Shown here: piece by piece, positions 7,406 through 16,581 of the stretch
Layout of the letters: the number at the start of each line of letters is the position of its first letter
Position numbering within the stretch: position 1 is the first letter of the stretch
NCBI GenBank assembly: GCA_017464425.1
Contig: JAFUDX010000001.1
Coordinates: 1 to 45,553, forward strand
Reading direction: 5' to 3'
Source: Treponema sp.
GTDB taxonomy: Bacteria; Spirochaetota; Spirochaetia; Treponematales; Treponemataceae
DNA: 45,553 nucleotides
Made by a program: the position numbers and the translations under genes
The notes under the pieces: generated by a model
Databases searched by the model: none
Seen by the model: only the letters and a program-made list of their open reading frames with translations
Told to the model about the DNA's origin: nothing

Positions 7406-8368
7406 ATGGAAAAACAACGGGCCGCAAACAATCGTACGCTTACCCTCTCTGATGATGAACGCATTTCCCTAAAATCAAAACTGCTCACCGAGCAAACACT
7501 GACAGAAAACACCGATGTGCTGAACAAGACCATAAACGGCGATGTCCTCAAAATGCTTGCATTCATTCCGAACGAATTTGCGGATTTGATTATCATTGAT
7601 CCGCCGTACAACCTGACCAAAAATTTCAATGGTCTCACATTCAATTCCCGTAGTGACGAGCGGTATGACAGCTATCTTTCCCTTTGGTTTCCAGAAGTCT
7701 GCAAAAAACTAAAGCCGAACGGCTCTCTGTACATGTGCGGAGACTGGAAGTGCACCTCATCTTTGCAGCGTGCGATTGAAAAAGAGCTTACCATTCTCAA
7801 TCGAATCACATGGCAGCGAGAAAAAGGACGGGGAGCCGCGTCAAACTGGAAGAACGGTATGGAAGACATTTGGTTTGCCGTAAAAAATCCCGCAGATTAT
7901 TATTTTGATGTCAATGCCGTCATGATAAAGCGAAAAGTACGTGCGCCGTACAAAATCAATGGAAAGCCAAAAGACTGGAGCGAAAGCGAAAACGGCAATT
8001 TCAGGCTCACCTATCCGTCAAATTTCTGGGACGATATATCCATCCCCTTTTGGTCAATGCCAGAAAATACAGATCATCCCACCCAAAAATCAGAAAAACT
8101 GTACGCCAAACTTATTCTTGCCTCATCAAAAAAAGGCGGCACCGTTTTTGACCCGTTTTTGGGGAGCGGAACGGCAAGCGTTGTGGCAAAAAAACTCGGC
8201 AGAAACTACTGTGGCATCGAAGTCAACGAAGAATATTGCCTGTGGGCAGAAAAACGGCTGGAAATGGCAGAGCATGACACAACCATACAGGGATATTCCG
8301 ATGGTGTCTTCTGGGAGCGGAATTCACTGAATTTTCAGAAAAAAAGCGCGGGGAATAAAAAACACTAA
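7406..8368 (+). CDS. Beta-class site-specific DNA methyltransferase (probably N6-adenine), orphan
   Basis: The catalytic motif DPPY lies at residues 65-68 and precedes the SAM-binding motif FDPFLGSGTA (D249-G255), which is the beta-class order (as in CcrM, HinfI-type enzymes). DPPY favours N6-adenine over N4-cytosine. TWQREKGRGAASNWKNG and DHPTQKSEKL are typical intermediate motifs. The start is ATG at 7406, 320 aa, because AGAAGG lies at 7390-7395; a frame extension to 7334 covers promoter-like DNA and has no ribosome site. The 3' end overlaps rodA (convergent) by 4 bp. No restriction endonuclease gene adjoins, so it looks like an orphan methyltransferase. Its recognition sequence cannot be read from the protein. 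Confidence 0.88.
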   Translation: MEKQRAANNRTLTLSDDERISLKSKLLTEQTLTENTDVLNKTINGDVLKMLAFIPNEFADLIIIDPPYNLTKNFNGLTFNSRSDERYDSYLSLWFPEVCKKLKPNGSLYMCGDWKCTSSLQRAIEKELTILNRITWQREKGRGAASNWKNGMEDIWFAVKNPADYYFDVNAVMIKRKVRAPYKINGKPKDWSESENGNFRLTYPSNFWDDISIPFWSMPENTDHPTQKSEKLYAKLILASSKKGGTVFDPFLGSGTASVVAKKLGRNYCGIEVNEEYCLWAEKRLEMAEHDTTIQGYSDGVFWERNSLNFQKKSAGNKKH

Positions 8369-9684
8369 AAGCCGAATTTTCGCGAGCTAACGCTCATAAG
8401 TAAGCCCATGCACATCATTGCCGTCCACAAGGATGAACCGCCGTAGCTTAAAAACAGGAGCGGAATTCCCGTAATCGGCATGATTCCCATGACCATGCCT
8501 ACATTGACCAAAAAATGAAAGACGAACATGCCGAGCACTCCAGAAGCAATTAAGAGCCCGAATGTATTCGCCGCATTTTTGATGATGAAAATCGTGCGCA
8601 TAAAAATCAAAAAGTAAAGGGCAAACACGCACATACAACCGACAAAGCCCAATTCTTCGGACAAAATGCTGAAAATAAAGTCAGTGCTTTGCTCCGGCAA
8701 GAATCGGTAATGGCTTTGCGTTCCCTGCAGATAGCCGCGTCCGAGCAAGTTCCCTGAGCCAATCGCCGTTTTTGACTGAATGATGTTCCAGCCTGCCCCG
8801 CGCGGGTCAGCATACGGGTCAATGAATACGATGAGTCGCATGACCTGATAGTCTTTGAGGACTTTTCCTGCAAAATACGAAAGAATCAACGCTCCGCACA
8901 CAATTGAAGCACCGTACGAAATCCAGTAGAAGTATTTGTTGTGGCGGTAGAAAAACATGCCTAAAAGCGAAAGGACACAGATTGAGCCTGTCGCAAAAAT
9001 CAAGACGAGCCTGAGCCTGAGATTCGTAAGGACACGGATAAAGACGACCGAACTGTGCGCAATCTGAGTTTCCCAAATCGGAAGAACGGTAAATACAATC
9101 GTAAGCATGCCGCCCGCAAAAATAAAGAGAATGTAGCGGACGGGAACACCAGCGATAAAAGTCATCACAAGGAAAATGGGAAAATAGACAAGGGCAGTTC
9201 CCAAATCAGGCTGTGCCAAAATCAATCCCATCGGAATGAACATGATTCCAAGTGAAATGATAAAGCGTCGCCGCTGATCGGATGTTTTTTTTGTTCTGTC
9301 CAGATACCATGCCAAAAACAAAATAAAGACGATTTTCGTGAATTCAGACGGCTGAATGCCGAATGGACCAAAACCGAGCCAGCTTCGTGCGCCGTTTACA
9401 TACCGGCCAAAAAATTTGGTAAAGAGAAGCAGCACGCATGCCCCCACAAAGAGTTGCGGAACATAGCGCGCAAAGCGTCGGTAATCCAAAAGCGAAAGCG
9501 TAAGCATGATAAGAATGCCAGTTCCACCCCAGATAATCTGTTTGATGTATTCGGTAGAAACATTCATGCCTTCTGAGTTGATGCCAGAAGAATAGATAAA
9601 AAGCACACCAAAGGTAACGAGCGCAACAACGCAGAAAAAGAGAATAAAATCAAAATACTGCAAAACCTTAAAATTCAACTTCAT
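8365..9684 (-). CDS. rodA: Rod-shape peptidoglycan polymerase RodA (SEDS family)
   Basis: The 439-aa polytopic membrane protein has the SEDS signatures: YIKQIIWGGTGILIM near the start, NGARSWLGFGPFGIQPSEF with the FTKI helix, QPDLGTALVYFP, GSGNLLGRGYLQGTQ, LPEQSTDFIFSILSEE and the C-terminal MPITGIPLLFLSYGGSS. RodA polymerises lipid II glycan strands together with class B PBP2 in the elongasome. The loop IDPYADPRGAGWNIIQS is also family-typical. It is the last gene of the mre operon, starting 11 nt after the PBP2 stop. The protein is longer than the usual 370 aa because of a transmembrane insertion around residues 220-275. Confidence 0.95.
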   Translation of the reverse strand: MKLNFKVLQYFDFILFFCVVALVTFGVLFIYSSGINSEGMNVSTEYIKQIIWGGTGILIMLTLSLLDYRRFARYVPQLFVGACVLLLFTKFFGRYVNGARSWLGFGPFGIQPSEFTKIVFILFLAWYLDRTKKTSDQRRRFIISLGIMFIPMGLILAQPDLGTALVYFPIFLVMTFIAGVPVRYILFIFAGGMLTIVFTVLPIWETQIAHSSVVFIRVLTNLRLRLVLIFATGSICVLSLLGMFFYRHNKYFYWISYGASIVCGALILSYFAGKVLKDYQVMRLIVFIDPYADPRGAGWNIIQSKTAIGSGNLLGRGYLQGTQSHYRFLPEQSTDFIFSILSEELGFVGCMCVFALYFLIFMRTIFIIKNAANTFGLLIASGVLGMFVFHFLVNVGMVMGIMPITGIPLLFLSYGGSSLWTAMMCMGLLMSVSSRKFGF

Positions 9685-9695
9685 ATTTTTCCAGT

Positions 9696-11603
9696 TTACT
9701 CCGCCCTGCCCCGCGCATGTTTTCGAGAGCGAATGACTTCACGCACATTTGCAGGCAATGCGGCAACCGCCTCATCATAGTTCTGATTCGCAAAAATTCC
9801 CTGAAAAATGATGTTCGTTGCATACGGAGCCCACCATTCCCATTCGTTCACCGCCTCAACCAAAACGACTACTACAACTTGTTCTTCCACAGGAGCATTG
9901 AACGGAGCATAGCATGCCATCCATGAGTGCCAGTGGTCAAGCGAGCCGACTTCTGCCGTACCCGTTTTTCCTGCAATCTGTACGACCTTGTTGTTGAGCG
10001 GGAATGCAGGCGTTCCGTCAGTAATCGTGTAGCGCATCGCGTTCTGCACTTCGCGCCACACGGAAGAATCAATGCTGGACTCATGCAGAATCTGCGGCTT
10101 CACTTCTTCAATCACTTCATTTGTGGCAGGATCGCGGATTTCTTTGAGCAAGTGCGGACGGTAGATTTTCCCCTCATTCGCCACCATTGCGACCATATTT
10201 GCGATATGGAGCGGCGTGACGAGCGTGTAGCCCTGCCCGATTGACATATTCATTGTATCGCCACCGAGCCACTTTTGGTGGTATCGTCGTTCTTTCCACG
10301 GAGCCGTTGGCACGAATCCTGACTGTTGGGCAGGCAAATCAATGTCAAGGCTTTCACCGAAACCAAATTCTTTTGCGTACGAAGAGATTTTATCAACGCC
10401 GAGATAGTCTCGCCCGACTTCCCAGTAATATACATCGCATGACTGCGCAAGTGCTTCCTTCATATCAAGGCGACCGTGCCCCCATTTTTGGTGACAGTGG
10501 AAAATGCGGTTACCATAATCAACGCGCCCCGTGCAGAGAATGTCTCGGCTCGAAGGAAACGCCTTTTCAGCGAGCATTGCCGTAGACATGATGATTTTGA
10601 ATGTAGAAGCTGGCGGATATGCCGCATTCACCACACGATTTAAAAGCGGACGGTTTGAGTCCTCTGCAAGACGGTTGTACTGAGCAGCAGCATTGTCATC
10701 ATTAAACAAGTTTTGGTCATAGAACGGATAGGAAACCATCGCCAAGATTTCACCGTCACTCGGCCTAAGCACGACTGCCGCACCAACGCGCTCGCCCAGA
10801 GCTTTTTCGGCAAGTTCCTGAATGCGCATGTCAACCGTAAGCACAAGATTTTTACCCATCTGGGGCGGTTCAATAATCGGCGTGTCGGAGATAACATGCC
10901 CGCGTACATCGACCGTGCGGCTTTCCCGCCCCTGAATTCCCTGCAAGCGCAAGTCATATTGCTTTTCGATGCCCGTTTTTCCGACGATTGACTTGTTTGA
11001 GTAGACTCGCCTTCCGTCCTCATCGGTAATATTGTACATGACTTTAACTTCTTCTTTGGTGATGTCGCCGACATAGCCAACTACATGCGAAATCGAGCCT
11101 GTTTCAACATAGTTACGGACTGGTTTGCTGCGCCACGAAACGCCCGGCAAATCAGTGACATTTTCTGCGATATTGGAAATCGTTGCGAACGGAACATTCG
11201 AGCGGACTTCCACAGCCGTGTAGCTTCTTCGCAGTGATTGCGGAATCTTGCGGTCAATTTCTGTTTTTGAGATTCCAAGATATGACGCAAGACGAGAAGT
11301 GACAGAATCATAATGCCCCGCAGGAATTTCAGCAGGGGTTAAATCGATAGCAAATGAATCTGTGTTGATGACCATTGGCATTGAAGCATTGCGGTCAAAG
11401 ATTTCGCCGCGCTGTGCGTCAATCGTTTTGACCTGAGAAGAAATCGTCTGCGACTGCTTTCGGTATTGGGCACCTTCGATGACTTGAAGCGAAAAGAGCC
11501 TGAGCACATACACAACGAAAATCAGCGTTATCAGAAAACCGAGAATGAGAATCTTTGCGTTTTGCTCAACCGAGCCGTTTTCGCTCTCAAAAAGGTTCGC
11601 CAT
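9696..11603 (-). CDS. mrdA: Penicillin-binding protein 2 (class B transpeptidase of the elongasome)
   Basis: The 635-aa protein has one N-terminal membrane helix (about 18-40), a dimerisation/pedestal region (GEIFDRNASMPMVINTDSF) and a transpeptidase domain. The nucleophile is S333 in PPASTFK, the SxN-type motif appears as SCD in ALAQSCDVYYWEVG, and the KTG motif is AGKTGTAE. It crosslinks strands made by RodA in the periplasm and is the beta-lactam target mecillinam hits in other bacteria. The ATG follows the mreD stop codon directly and rodA follows after 11 nt. Within PBP2s the C-terminal tail (REVIRSRKHARGRAE) is short and basic. Confidence 0.95.
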   Translation of the reverse strand: MANLFESENGSVEQNAKILILGFLITLIFVVYVLRLFSLQVIEGAQYRKQSQTISSQVKTIDAQRGEIFDRNASMPMVINTDSFAIDLTPAEIPAGHYDSVTSRLASYLGISKTEIDRKIPQSLRRSYTAVEVRSNVPFATISNIAENVTDLPGVSWRSKPVRNYVETGSISHVVGYVGDITKEEVKVMYNITDEDGRRVYSNKSIVGKTGIEKQYDLRLQGIQGRESRTVDVRGHVISDTPIIEPPQMGKNLVLTVDMRIQELAEKALGERVGAAVVLRPSDGEILAMVSYPFYDQNLFNDDNAAAQYNRLAEDSNRPLLNRVVNAAYPPASTFKIIMSTAMLAEKAFPSSRDILCTGRVDYGNRIFHCHQKWGHGRLDMKEALAQSCDVYYWEVGRDYLGVDKISSYAKEFGFGESLDIDLPAQQSGFVPTAPWKERRYHQKWLGGDTMNMSIGQGYTLVTPLHIANMVAMVANEGKIYRPHLLKEIRDPATNEVIEEVKPQILHESSIDSSVWREVQNAMRYTITDGTPAFPLNNKVVQIAGKTGTAEVGSLDHWHSWMACYAPFNAPVEEQVVVVVLVEAVNEWEWWAPYATNIIFQGIFANQNYDEAVAALPANVREVIRSRKHARGRAE

Positions 11604-12113
11604 TTATGCAACTTGCTCCGGGTCAAGGCGGATTATTCCGCTGAAAATATCAAGGAATTTAAAAACAAGCGGAGTGAGAATCGAATTTGCAGCAATCTCA
11701 AACAAAAACTGAATAGAAAAAATCTGATACGGTACGACAGAATCAGGGAAAAATACGGAAATCACAAAAACGAGCAGTATTTTAAAGAGCGTGGCAGAAA
11801 ATCCAATCAAAATGGGAAGAAAAACACCGTTCATGTTTAAAGTCTTGCTGAAAATACCAAAAGAATATCCGATTATCGTACGCAACAGACTGTGCAGACC
11901 AAACGGAGAGACGCTTAAAAAATCCAAAAACAGCCCTGAGACAAATCCTGCCGAAACGCCAAAGAGCCTGCCGTTATGAACGGAAAGATAGAGCGTAACA
12001 ATCAACAGAAAATCAGGAATCGCTGGCAAAAAGAGCATGTTTGACAAAATCGCGGTTTCAAATACGACAAAGCAGAGCAGAAGTAACGCCGAAACTGAAA
12101 AAGATTTTACCAT
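11604..12113 (-). CDS. mreD: Rod-shape-determining protein MreD
   Basis: The 169-aa very hydrophobic protein has about five membrane segments and the MreD pattern LPAIPDFLLIVTLYLSVHNGRLFGVSAGFVSGLFLD spread over residues 29-64 (shown here as one region, key residues P, D, G-x-x-x-G-x-x-x-G). MreD links MreC to PBP2/RodA in the inner membrane. Its ATG overlaps the mreC stop (TAATG) and its own stop abuts the PBP2 start, so translation is probably coupled. Sequence alone would be weak for this family; position between mreC and PBP2 settles it. Confidence 0.9.
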   Translation of the reverse strand: MVKSFSVSALLLLCFVVFETAILSNMLFLPAIPDFLLIVTLYLSVHNGRLFGVSAGFVSGLFLDFLSVSPFGLHSLLRTIIGYSFGIFSKTLNMNGVFLPILIGFSATLFKILLVFVISVFFPDSVVPYQIFSIQFLFEIAANSILTPLVFKFLDIFSGIIRLDPEQVA

Positions 12114-12991
12114 TACCGTGCCCCCGTTGCGATAGATTGGTCAGAAATCGAAAATCTGTCAGAGACAATCACCATCTCAATTCGTGAAAAATCAATGACA
12201 GGGGTAACTTTTATGTTTAAAGAAGAATCATAATCAAGGACTTTAATTTCTGAAATCGAGCCGATGGGAATATCAGGGCCGTAATTTCCCCCTTCACCGC
12301 TCGTAACAATCAAATCGCCTATCTGAAGCTCATTTAAAACCCGTTTTTTGATGTATGTCATGGTCAACGGTGAATCAGAAGAACCTACCCCCGTCACAAG
12401 ACCAATATCGCGGGTATTTTGGATTCGGGCAGAAACCGAGCATTTTGTGTCATAAATCGGCATGACAAGGCTTGTGCCCGCTCCAACCGTAACGATTTTT
12501 CCAACGAGTCCTACGATTCCGCTCTGAGTCGCAAGAACGGGCATGCCCTTTCGGATTCCGTGCCTGCTTCCTTTGTTAATCGTAAACGCCGAATACAGGC
12601 TGTCTGGATTTCGGGAGATGATTTTTGCAGGATAATTCTTTTCTTGAAAGGCTTCAGAAAAATTCAGCTGCTCTTTTAAACGCTCATTTTCTTTTTTGAT
12701 GTCAGAATTTGAACGCTGTAAGATTTCGTAGTTTTTAAGTCGTTCGGTAAGCTCTTTGTTTTCTTCTCGAAGACGGGTAAGTTCCTGCACCGCATTGAAT
12801 GTGCCAGTGACCCCCGATGTAACGACATTCACGCTTTTTTCGACTGATGAAAGAAGCGTAAAACCGATTTTCTGGAAATTCAAGACAAAGCCACCTGAAT
12901 GGAATGCAAGCATAATCCCAGAAAACACGACAAAAACGATGAGAAAAATTTCTGATAAACCAAACCTGAACGAATGCTTAGACGAAGCCAT
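12113..12991 (-). CDS. mreC: Rod-shape-determining protein MreC
   Basis: The 292-aa bitopic protein has an N-terminal membrane helix (about 12-33), a coiled coil (about 65-108, LTRLREENKELTERLKNYE) and the periplasmic double beta-barrel region with ISRNPDSLYSAFTINKGSRHG and GEGGNYGPDIPIG. MreC scaffolds the elongasome outside the membrane and activates PBP2. The start ATG at 12991 lies 10 nt after the mreB stop. Length and domain order are normal. Confidence 0.93.
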   Translation of the reverse strand: MASSKHSFRFGLSEIFLIVFVVFSGIMLAFHSGGFVLNFQKIGFTLLSSVEKSVNVVTSGVTGTFNAVQELTRLREENKELTERLKNYEILQRSNSDIKKENERLKEQLNFSEAFQEKNYPAKIISRNPDSLYSAFTINKGSRHGIRKGMPVLATQSGIVGLVGKIVTVGAGTSLVMPIYDTKCSVSARIQNTRDIGLVTGVGSSDSPLTMTYIKKRVLNELQIGDLIVTSGEGGNYGPDIPIGSISEIKVLDYDSSLNIKVTPVIDFSRIEMVIVSDRFSISDQSIATGAR

Positions 12992-13001
12992 GAAAATCTA
13001 C

Positions 13002-14045
13002 TTAGTCGTTGAGATTGTCATAAATCGCGCGGTCGCTCGACATATCTTTGAACAAGTCGAATGCCTGCCCCGCACCGAGCGCGACGCATTCAAGCGGCTT
13101 TTCAACGAGAATGACAGGAACGCCCGTTTCTTTTGAGATGAGTTTTGGCAAGCCCTTAAGCATGCTTCCGCCGCCACTCATGACGATACCGCGCTCAACG
13201 ATGTCGGCGGCAAGCTCAGAAGGTGTTTCGCCCAAAGTGACTTTGATAAGCTCAACGATTTCGTTTACGGTTGATTTTAAAGCCTCGCGCACTTCAACGC
13301 TGTCGATTTCCAAACGGCGCGGAAGCCCCGTGATTGCGTCATTACCGCGCACTTCCATTTTTTCGATTGCCTTGTCTTTGTCTTGAAGCGCGTTTCCAAT
13401 CTGAATTTTAAGGCGTTCTGCCGTCTGCTGACCAATGCGAAGGTTATGCACATTGAGCACATATTTCATGATAGCCTCATCGAATTTGTCACCGCCCACG
13501 CGGATTGCCTTTGTGACGACCATGCCGCCGAGTGAAATGACAGAAACTTCGGTGGTACCGCCGCCGATGTCGCAAATCATGTGACCCGCTGGCTCGTTGA
13601 TTGGAATCTGCGCACCGATTGCCGCCGCCAAAGACTCTTCGATAACATCAACTTCTTTTGCGCCCGCCTTCAAAGCCGTTTCGATGACGGCGCGTCGCTC
13701 AACCTGCGTAATGCACGACGGAATGCCGATTTTCATGCGCGTAGACTTAAAAAGCTGGTGGCGGGAAATGACCTTTGAAATGAAGTATTTAATCATTTTT
13801 TCGCACGAATCGATGTCAGCGATAACACCGTCTGCGAGCGGGCGGATTGCCTCGATGTTGCCAGGCGTTTTCCAGAGCATGCGCTTAGCCTCTGCTCCGA
13901 CAGCCCAGACATGCTTAGTGCCCTTTTCCACCGCGACAACAGAAGGCTCGTCAACAACAATGCCCTTGCCGCGTACATAAATCAATGTATTACATGTACC
14001 TAAATCAATACCAATATCAGTTGAAAATCGGTCAAAGAAACCCAT
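13002..14045 (-). CDS. mreB: Actin-like rod-shape protein MreB
   Basis: The 347-aa cytoplasmic ATPase has phosphate-1 [19 protein letters not shown], phosphate-2 [17 protein letters not shown] and the adenosine motif [14 protein letters not shown]. It polymerises along the membrane and directs RodA/PBP2. The start chosen is ATG at 14045 because GGGAGG lies 7 nt upstream and the protein then begins [12 protein letters not shown], as in other MreBs; a 13-codon upstream extension has no support. First gene of the mreBCD-mrdA-rodA run. In spirochaetes with periplasmic flagella it still sets cell-wall elongation rather than helical shape alone (family knowledge). Confidence 0.96.
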   Translation of the reverse strand: MGFFDRFSTDIGIDLGTCNTLIYVRGKGIVVDEPSVVAVEKGTKHVWAVGAEAKRMLWKTPGNIEAIRPLADGVIADIDSCEKMIKYFISKVISRHQLFKSTRMKIGIPSCITQVERRAVIETALKAGAKEVDVIEESLAAAIGAQIPINEPAGHMICDIGGGTTEVSVISLGGMVVTKAIRVGGDKFDEAIMKYVLNVHNLRIGQQTAERLKIQIGNALQDKDKAIEKMEVRGNDAITGLPRRLEIDSVEVREALKSTVNEIVELIKVTLGETPSELAADIVERGIVMSGGGSMLKGLPKLISKETGVPVILVEKPLECVALGAGQAFDLFKDMSSDRAIYDNLND

Positions 14046-14082
14046 AAAAAAGTCCTCCCAAACTTTTTGTTCTATACCTGTC

Positions 14083-14105
14083 ATTATCGGGTTTAGCCCG
14101 ATAAT
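14083..14105. other. Perfect 9-bp hairpin between the TPR gene and mreB
   Basis: ATTATCGGG (14083-14091) and CCCGATAAT (14097-14105) pair perfectly around a 5-nt loop. On the transcribed minus strand no U-tract follows, so it is not a standard terminator; it could stabilise the mreB mRNA 5' end or be a protein site. It begins 38 nt upstream of the mreB ATG. Confidence 0.5.
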
Positions 14106-14111
14106 CTTATT

Positions 14112-15119
14112 TTACTTGAAATCAGACATCTTTTTCAATGCTAAAGGGTGATTATTTTGAATTCTCAATGCTTTTCTCCATTCAGCACGAGCCTTTGCAG
14201 CATCCCCCCTCGCTTCGTAAATGACGCCTAACCCATAGTATGAATCTGCGGAATTTTCGTTTTTTTCAAGGATGAGATTGAATTCCTTTTCTGCGTCGTC
14301 ATATTGCTCACGCTCCAGGAAAATATTTCCCATCAGCAAATGGCTTTTGAGAATAATCTGCTCGTCCTTGCATTCCTGCGAAATACGGAACAAGTACTGC
14401 TCCGCCGCATTGTCCTGCCCTGCGTTGTGATACTGCTCGGCAATCGAAAGAAGCAGAATATCCGACTCGCGTACCAAAAGTGCTTCCGTAAAAGAAGAAA
14501 TGCTTTCCATAGTCATACCGAGCGAAGCATAGCACAAGCCTAAAAGCTCTGGAATGTCATCTGCCTTATAGCCGTGTTTTTTTGATTTGAGAAGATAATC
14601 AATCGCAAGATCGGAATAGTAATAGTATGAAGACTGAAAATTTTTGTAAAAGTAAGCCTTTCCGAGCATATATTCGATTTGTGCTCCCGCGCCAAACCGG
14701 GCATTCTGAAGAGCAAGCCTGAGTGAATTGATTGAATCATCGATATAAGTAAGGGAAGAAACGACATCACTCTGGGAAACCGAAAGGAAAAATGCTGAGA
14801 ATCCGTGATATGTGAGGGCTGCCGTGTTGAACGGTTTTGTGTACAGAATCGCCGAGCTGATTTCGTAAATGTCCTTATAGATTTCAGAAACATCGGTGTA
14901 ATCGTATTTTTGCCACTTTGACTTGTCGTTTACGAGTTTCCATTTGGATTTTAAATTGATGATGGAATTTCCATTGTTGATTTTTGAATCGATTAGTCGG
15001 TGGGTAAAAAAAATGGCGACGGAAACAACGGCCGCAAGACAGGCAAACAGAGCAAGTTTTTTAAAAAAATGCCCCTTTTGCTTGAAGATTTCTCTTGTCT
15101 GAAAGCGTTTTAACTTCAT
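14112..15119 (-). CDS. Membrane-anchored TPR protein
   Basis: The 335-aa protein has a basic N-terminus, one membrane helix at about residues 23-41 (ALFACLAAVVSVAIFF) and several tetratricopeptide repeats thereafter. The clearest repeats are DIPELLGLCYASLGMTMES, LLMGNIFLEREQYDDAEKE and SYYGLGVIYEARGDAAKA. It probably presents TPR helices in the periplasm as a protein-binding scaffold. ATG at 15119 with GGTGGGA just upstream is chosen; a longer frame to 15203 would run into the RNase P RNA. It lies directly upstream of mreB, which suggests but does not prove a cell-envelope role. Confidence 0.8.
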   Translation of the reverse strand: MKLKRFQTREIFKQKGHFFKKLALFACLAAVVSVAIFFTHRLIDSKINNGNSIINLKSKWKLVNDKSKWQKYDYTDVSEIYKDIYEISSAILYTKPFNTAALTYHGFSAFFLSVSQSDVVSSLTYIDDSINSLRLALQNARFGAGAQIEYMLGKAYFYKNFQSSYYYYSDLAIDYLLKSKKHGYKADDIPELLGLCYASLGMTMESISSFTEALLVRESDILLLSIAEQYHNAGQDNAAEQYLFRISQECKDEQIILKSHLLMGNIFLEREQYDDAEKEFNLILEKNENSADSYYGLGVIYEARGDAAKARAEWRKALRIQNNHPLALKKMSDFK

Positions 15120-15139
15120 GTTCCCACCGCAAAATAAAA

Positions 15140-15535
15140 ACAGAAAAGACAATAAGCCGGGTTCTGTCCTGCACTCTTCAAAAAGAAGAGTGCGCATAAC
15201 CATCTATCCGAAACTTTTGTTGCCAAAAGCCTTTAGCAGCCTACCCGTAGCCATAAGCCGGAAACATTAGCTACTGCTTGGCCTTGCTCCAAACGAGGTT
15301 TACCCTGCCGTTTCTGTTGCCAAAAACGCGGTGCGCTCTTACCGCACCATTTCACCCTTACCCGAAGGCGGTTTGTTTTCTGTGGCACTGTCTGTCAGAA
15401 AAAGGCTTATGCTCCTTGTAAGCAAGTTCCCCTTTCTGCCCGGTGATTACCCGGCGTTTTTTCCGGTGGAGCCCGGACTTTCCTCACCTGCGATTGCTTT
15501 CATGAGCAAGGCAGGTACGGTTATATCTTTTCTGT
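15140..15535 (-). ncRNA. rnpB: RNase P RNA
   Basis: On the minus strand the conserved region GAGGAAAGTCCGGGCTCCA lies near the 5' end. It is followed by ACAGTGCCACAGAAA, AGGGTGAAA with its hairpin, GGCAGGGTAAACC and GATAGATGG, and near the 3' end GACAGAACCCGGCTTAT. The ends are set by a perfect 10-bp P1 helix: ACAGAAAAGA (15535-15526) pairs with TCTTTTCTGT (15149-15140). This catalytic RNA matures tRNA 5' ends and probably the tmRNA at 19103. About 396 nt, bacterial type A-like. It sits between the zinc-ribbon gene and the TPR gene, all on one strand. Confidence 0.97.
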
Positions 15536-15548
15536 ATATTTTAATGAA

Positions 15549-16445
15549 TTAGTCGTCACCGAAAGAAACGGTGGCTTCATCACCCATTTCGTTCTCGGTT
15601 TCGTTTTCGTCGATTTCGTCTTCGTCTCGCTCGTCAGCAAATTCGTCCTCAAAATCGGCAAGGCTTCCTGTTTCTTCAAGCGTTGAGTAATCTTCTGCCT
15701 CTTCTTCTGCAACTTCCTGATAAAAAAGAATGCGAGAGCAGTACGGGCAGAACAGAATCTTTTCGCCGTCACGGACTTCGTTCGCAAACTGACCGGGAAG
15801 AATCATTTGGCAGCCAGTACAAACGCCATTTTTAACAGCGACGATACCTTCTGAGTTGCGCTGAATGATTCGTTGGAATTTGTACACCGTTTCTGAATCC
15901 TGATTGAGTTCTTTAAGACCTTCGTTTAAAGTATTGACGATTTGGTCTTCCTGTGACTGGAGAGAATCAACCTGATCTTTATAGCCCTGAATCTGAGTCG
16001 CAAGAGCTTCTTTGCTTGTGTTTAAATCTGACTTTTGAGCGTCAATCATCGCCTTATCCGCTTTGAGAGACTCATCAAGCTCAGAAAGCTTTTTTTCTTC
16101 ACGGATTAAGTCTTTGCGAACGGCGGCTTCTTTTTCGGTAGCTTCTGTGATTTGCTTGTCAAGTGCTTCGTATTCACGGTGCGAAGTGATGTTGTCCATG
16201 TTCTTTTCGCCAGACTCACGGGATGCTTCTGCGGCAGCCAGTTCCTGCTTGAGCCGTTCGACGATTTCTTTTACTTCGTCATATGTTTTATTTTTTTCGA
16301 TATATTCTTTTGTAAGACGGGCAAGCAACTCGTCCTGAGAATCAAGCTGTTTTGGAGAAGACTCGATTTTCTTTTCCAAATCGTATTTTTCGACCAAAAC
16401 ATCCTGCAAAGATTTAAGTTTATCAAAAACTTCTGTCATTTCCAT
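15549..16445 (-). CDS. Coiled-coil protein with C4 zinc ribbon (DUF164/zf-RING_7 family)
   Basis: The 298-aa protein is a long antiparallel coiled coil (about 1-190) followed by a C4 zinc ribbon (CTGCQM ... CPYCSR, about 208-236) and a strongly acidic tail of roughly 50 residues (EEEAEDYSTLEE, DERDEDEIDENETENE). Family members bind nucleic acid or act as adaptor proteins in many bacteria, but no biochemical role is firmly set. The start is taken at ATG 16445, with GAGG 10 nt upstream; a TTG two codons earlier (16451) is only 4 nt from that GAGG. The acidic tail is not part of the core family. It lies immediately upstream of rnpB. Confidence 0.85.
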   Translation of the reverse strand: MEMTEVFDKLKSLQDVLVEKYDLEKKIESSPKQLDSQDELLARLTKEYIEKNKTYDEVKEIVERLKQELAAAEASRESGEKNMDNITSHREYEALDKQITEATEKEAAVRKDLIREEKKLSELDESLKADKAMIDAQKSDLNTSKEALATQIQGYKDQVDSLQSQEDQIVNTLNEGLKELNQDSETVYKFQRIIQRNSEGIVAVKNGVCTGCQMILPGQFANEVRDGEKILFCPYCSRILFYQEVAEEEAEDYSTLEETGSLADFEDEFADERDEDEIDENETENEMGDEATVSFGDD

Positions 16446-16498
16446 AATCAAAAGACCTCAAACATGCTGGAATCACCAATCAAATAGTGACACCGATT

Positions 16499-16507
16499 AT
16501 TATATCA
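16499..16507 (-). promoter_or_regulatory. Extended -10 promoter of the zinc-ribbon gene
   Basis: TGATATAAT on the minus strand (16507-16499) is an extended -10. No good -35 is seen. The predicted start at about 16492 gives a leader of about 47 nt. Confidence 0.4.
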
Positions 16508-16581
16508 TTTAATTATATAAAAATTGAGTGTTTATGTCTATTACACATCGTCTCTTTTTAGCGAATTATTTTTGATTCTGC

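Noticed and set aside
7400..9700. Complete restriction-modification system
   Set aside because: No nuclease or specificity gene adjoins the methyltransferase; neighbours are a glycan enzyme and rodA.
14083..14105. Terminator before mreB
   Set aside because: The stem is perfect but no U-tract follows on the transcribed strand.
15120..15203. Extended N-terminus of the TPR protein
   Set aside because: It would overlap rnpB; ATG 15119 has its own ribosome site and precedes a normal membrane anchor.
15331..15552. Plus-strand frame over the RNase P RNA
   Set aside because: The region is fully explained by rnpB structure and conserved bases.
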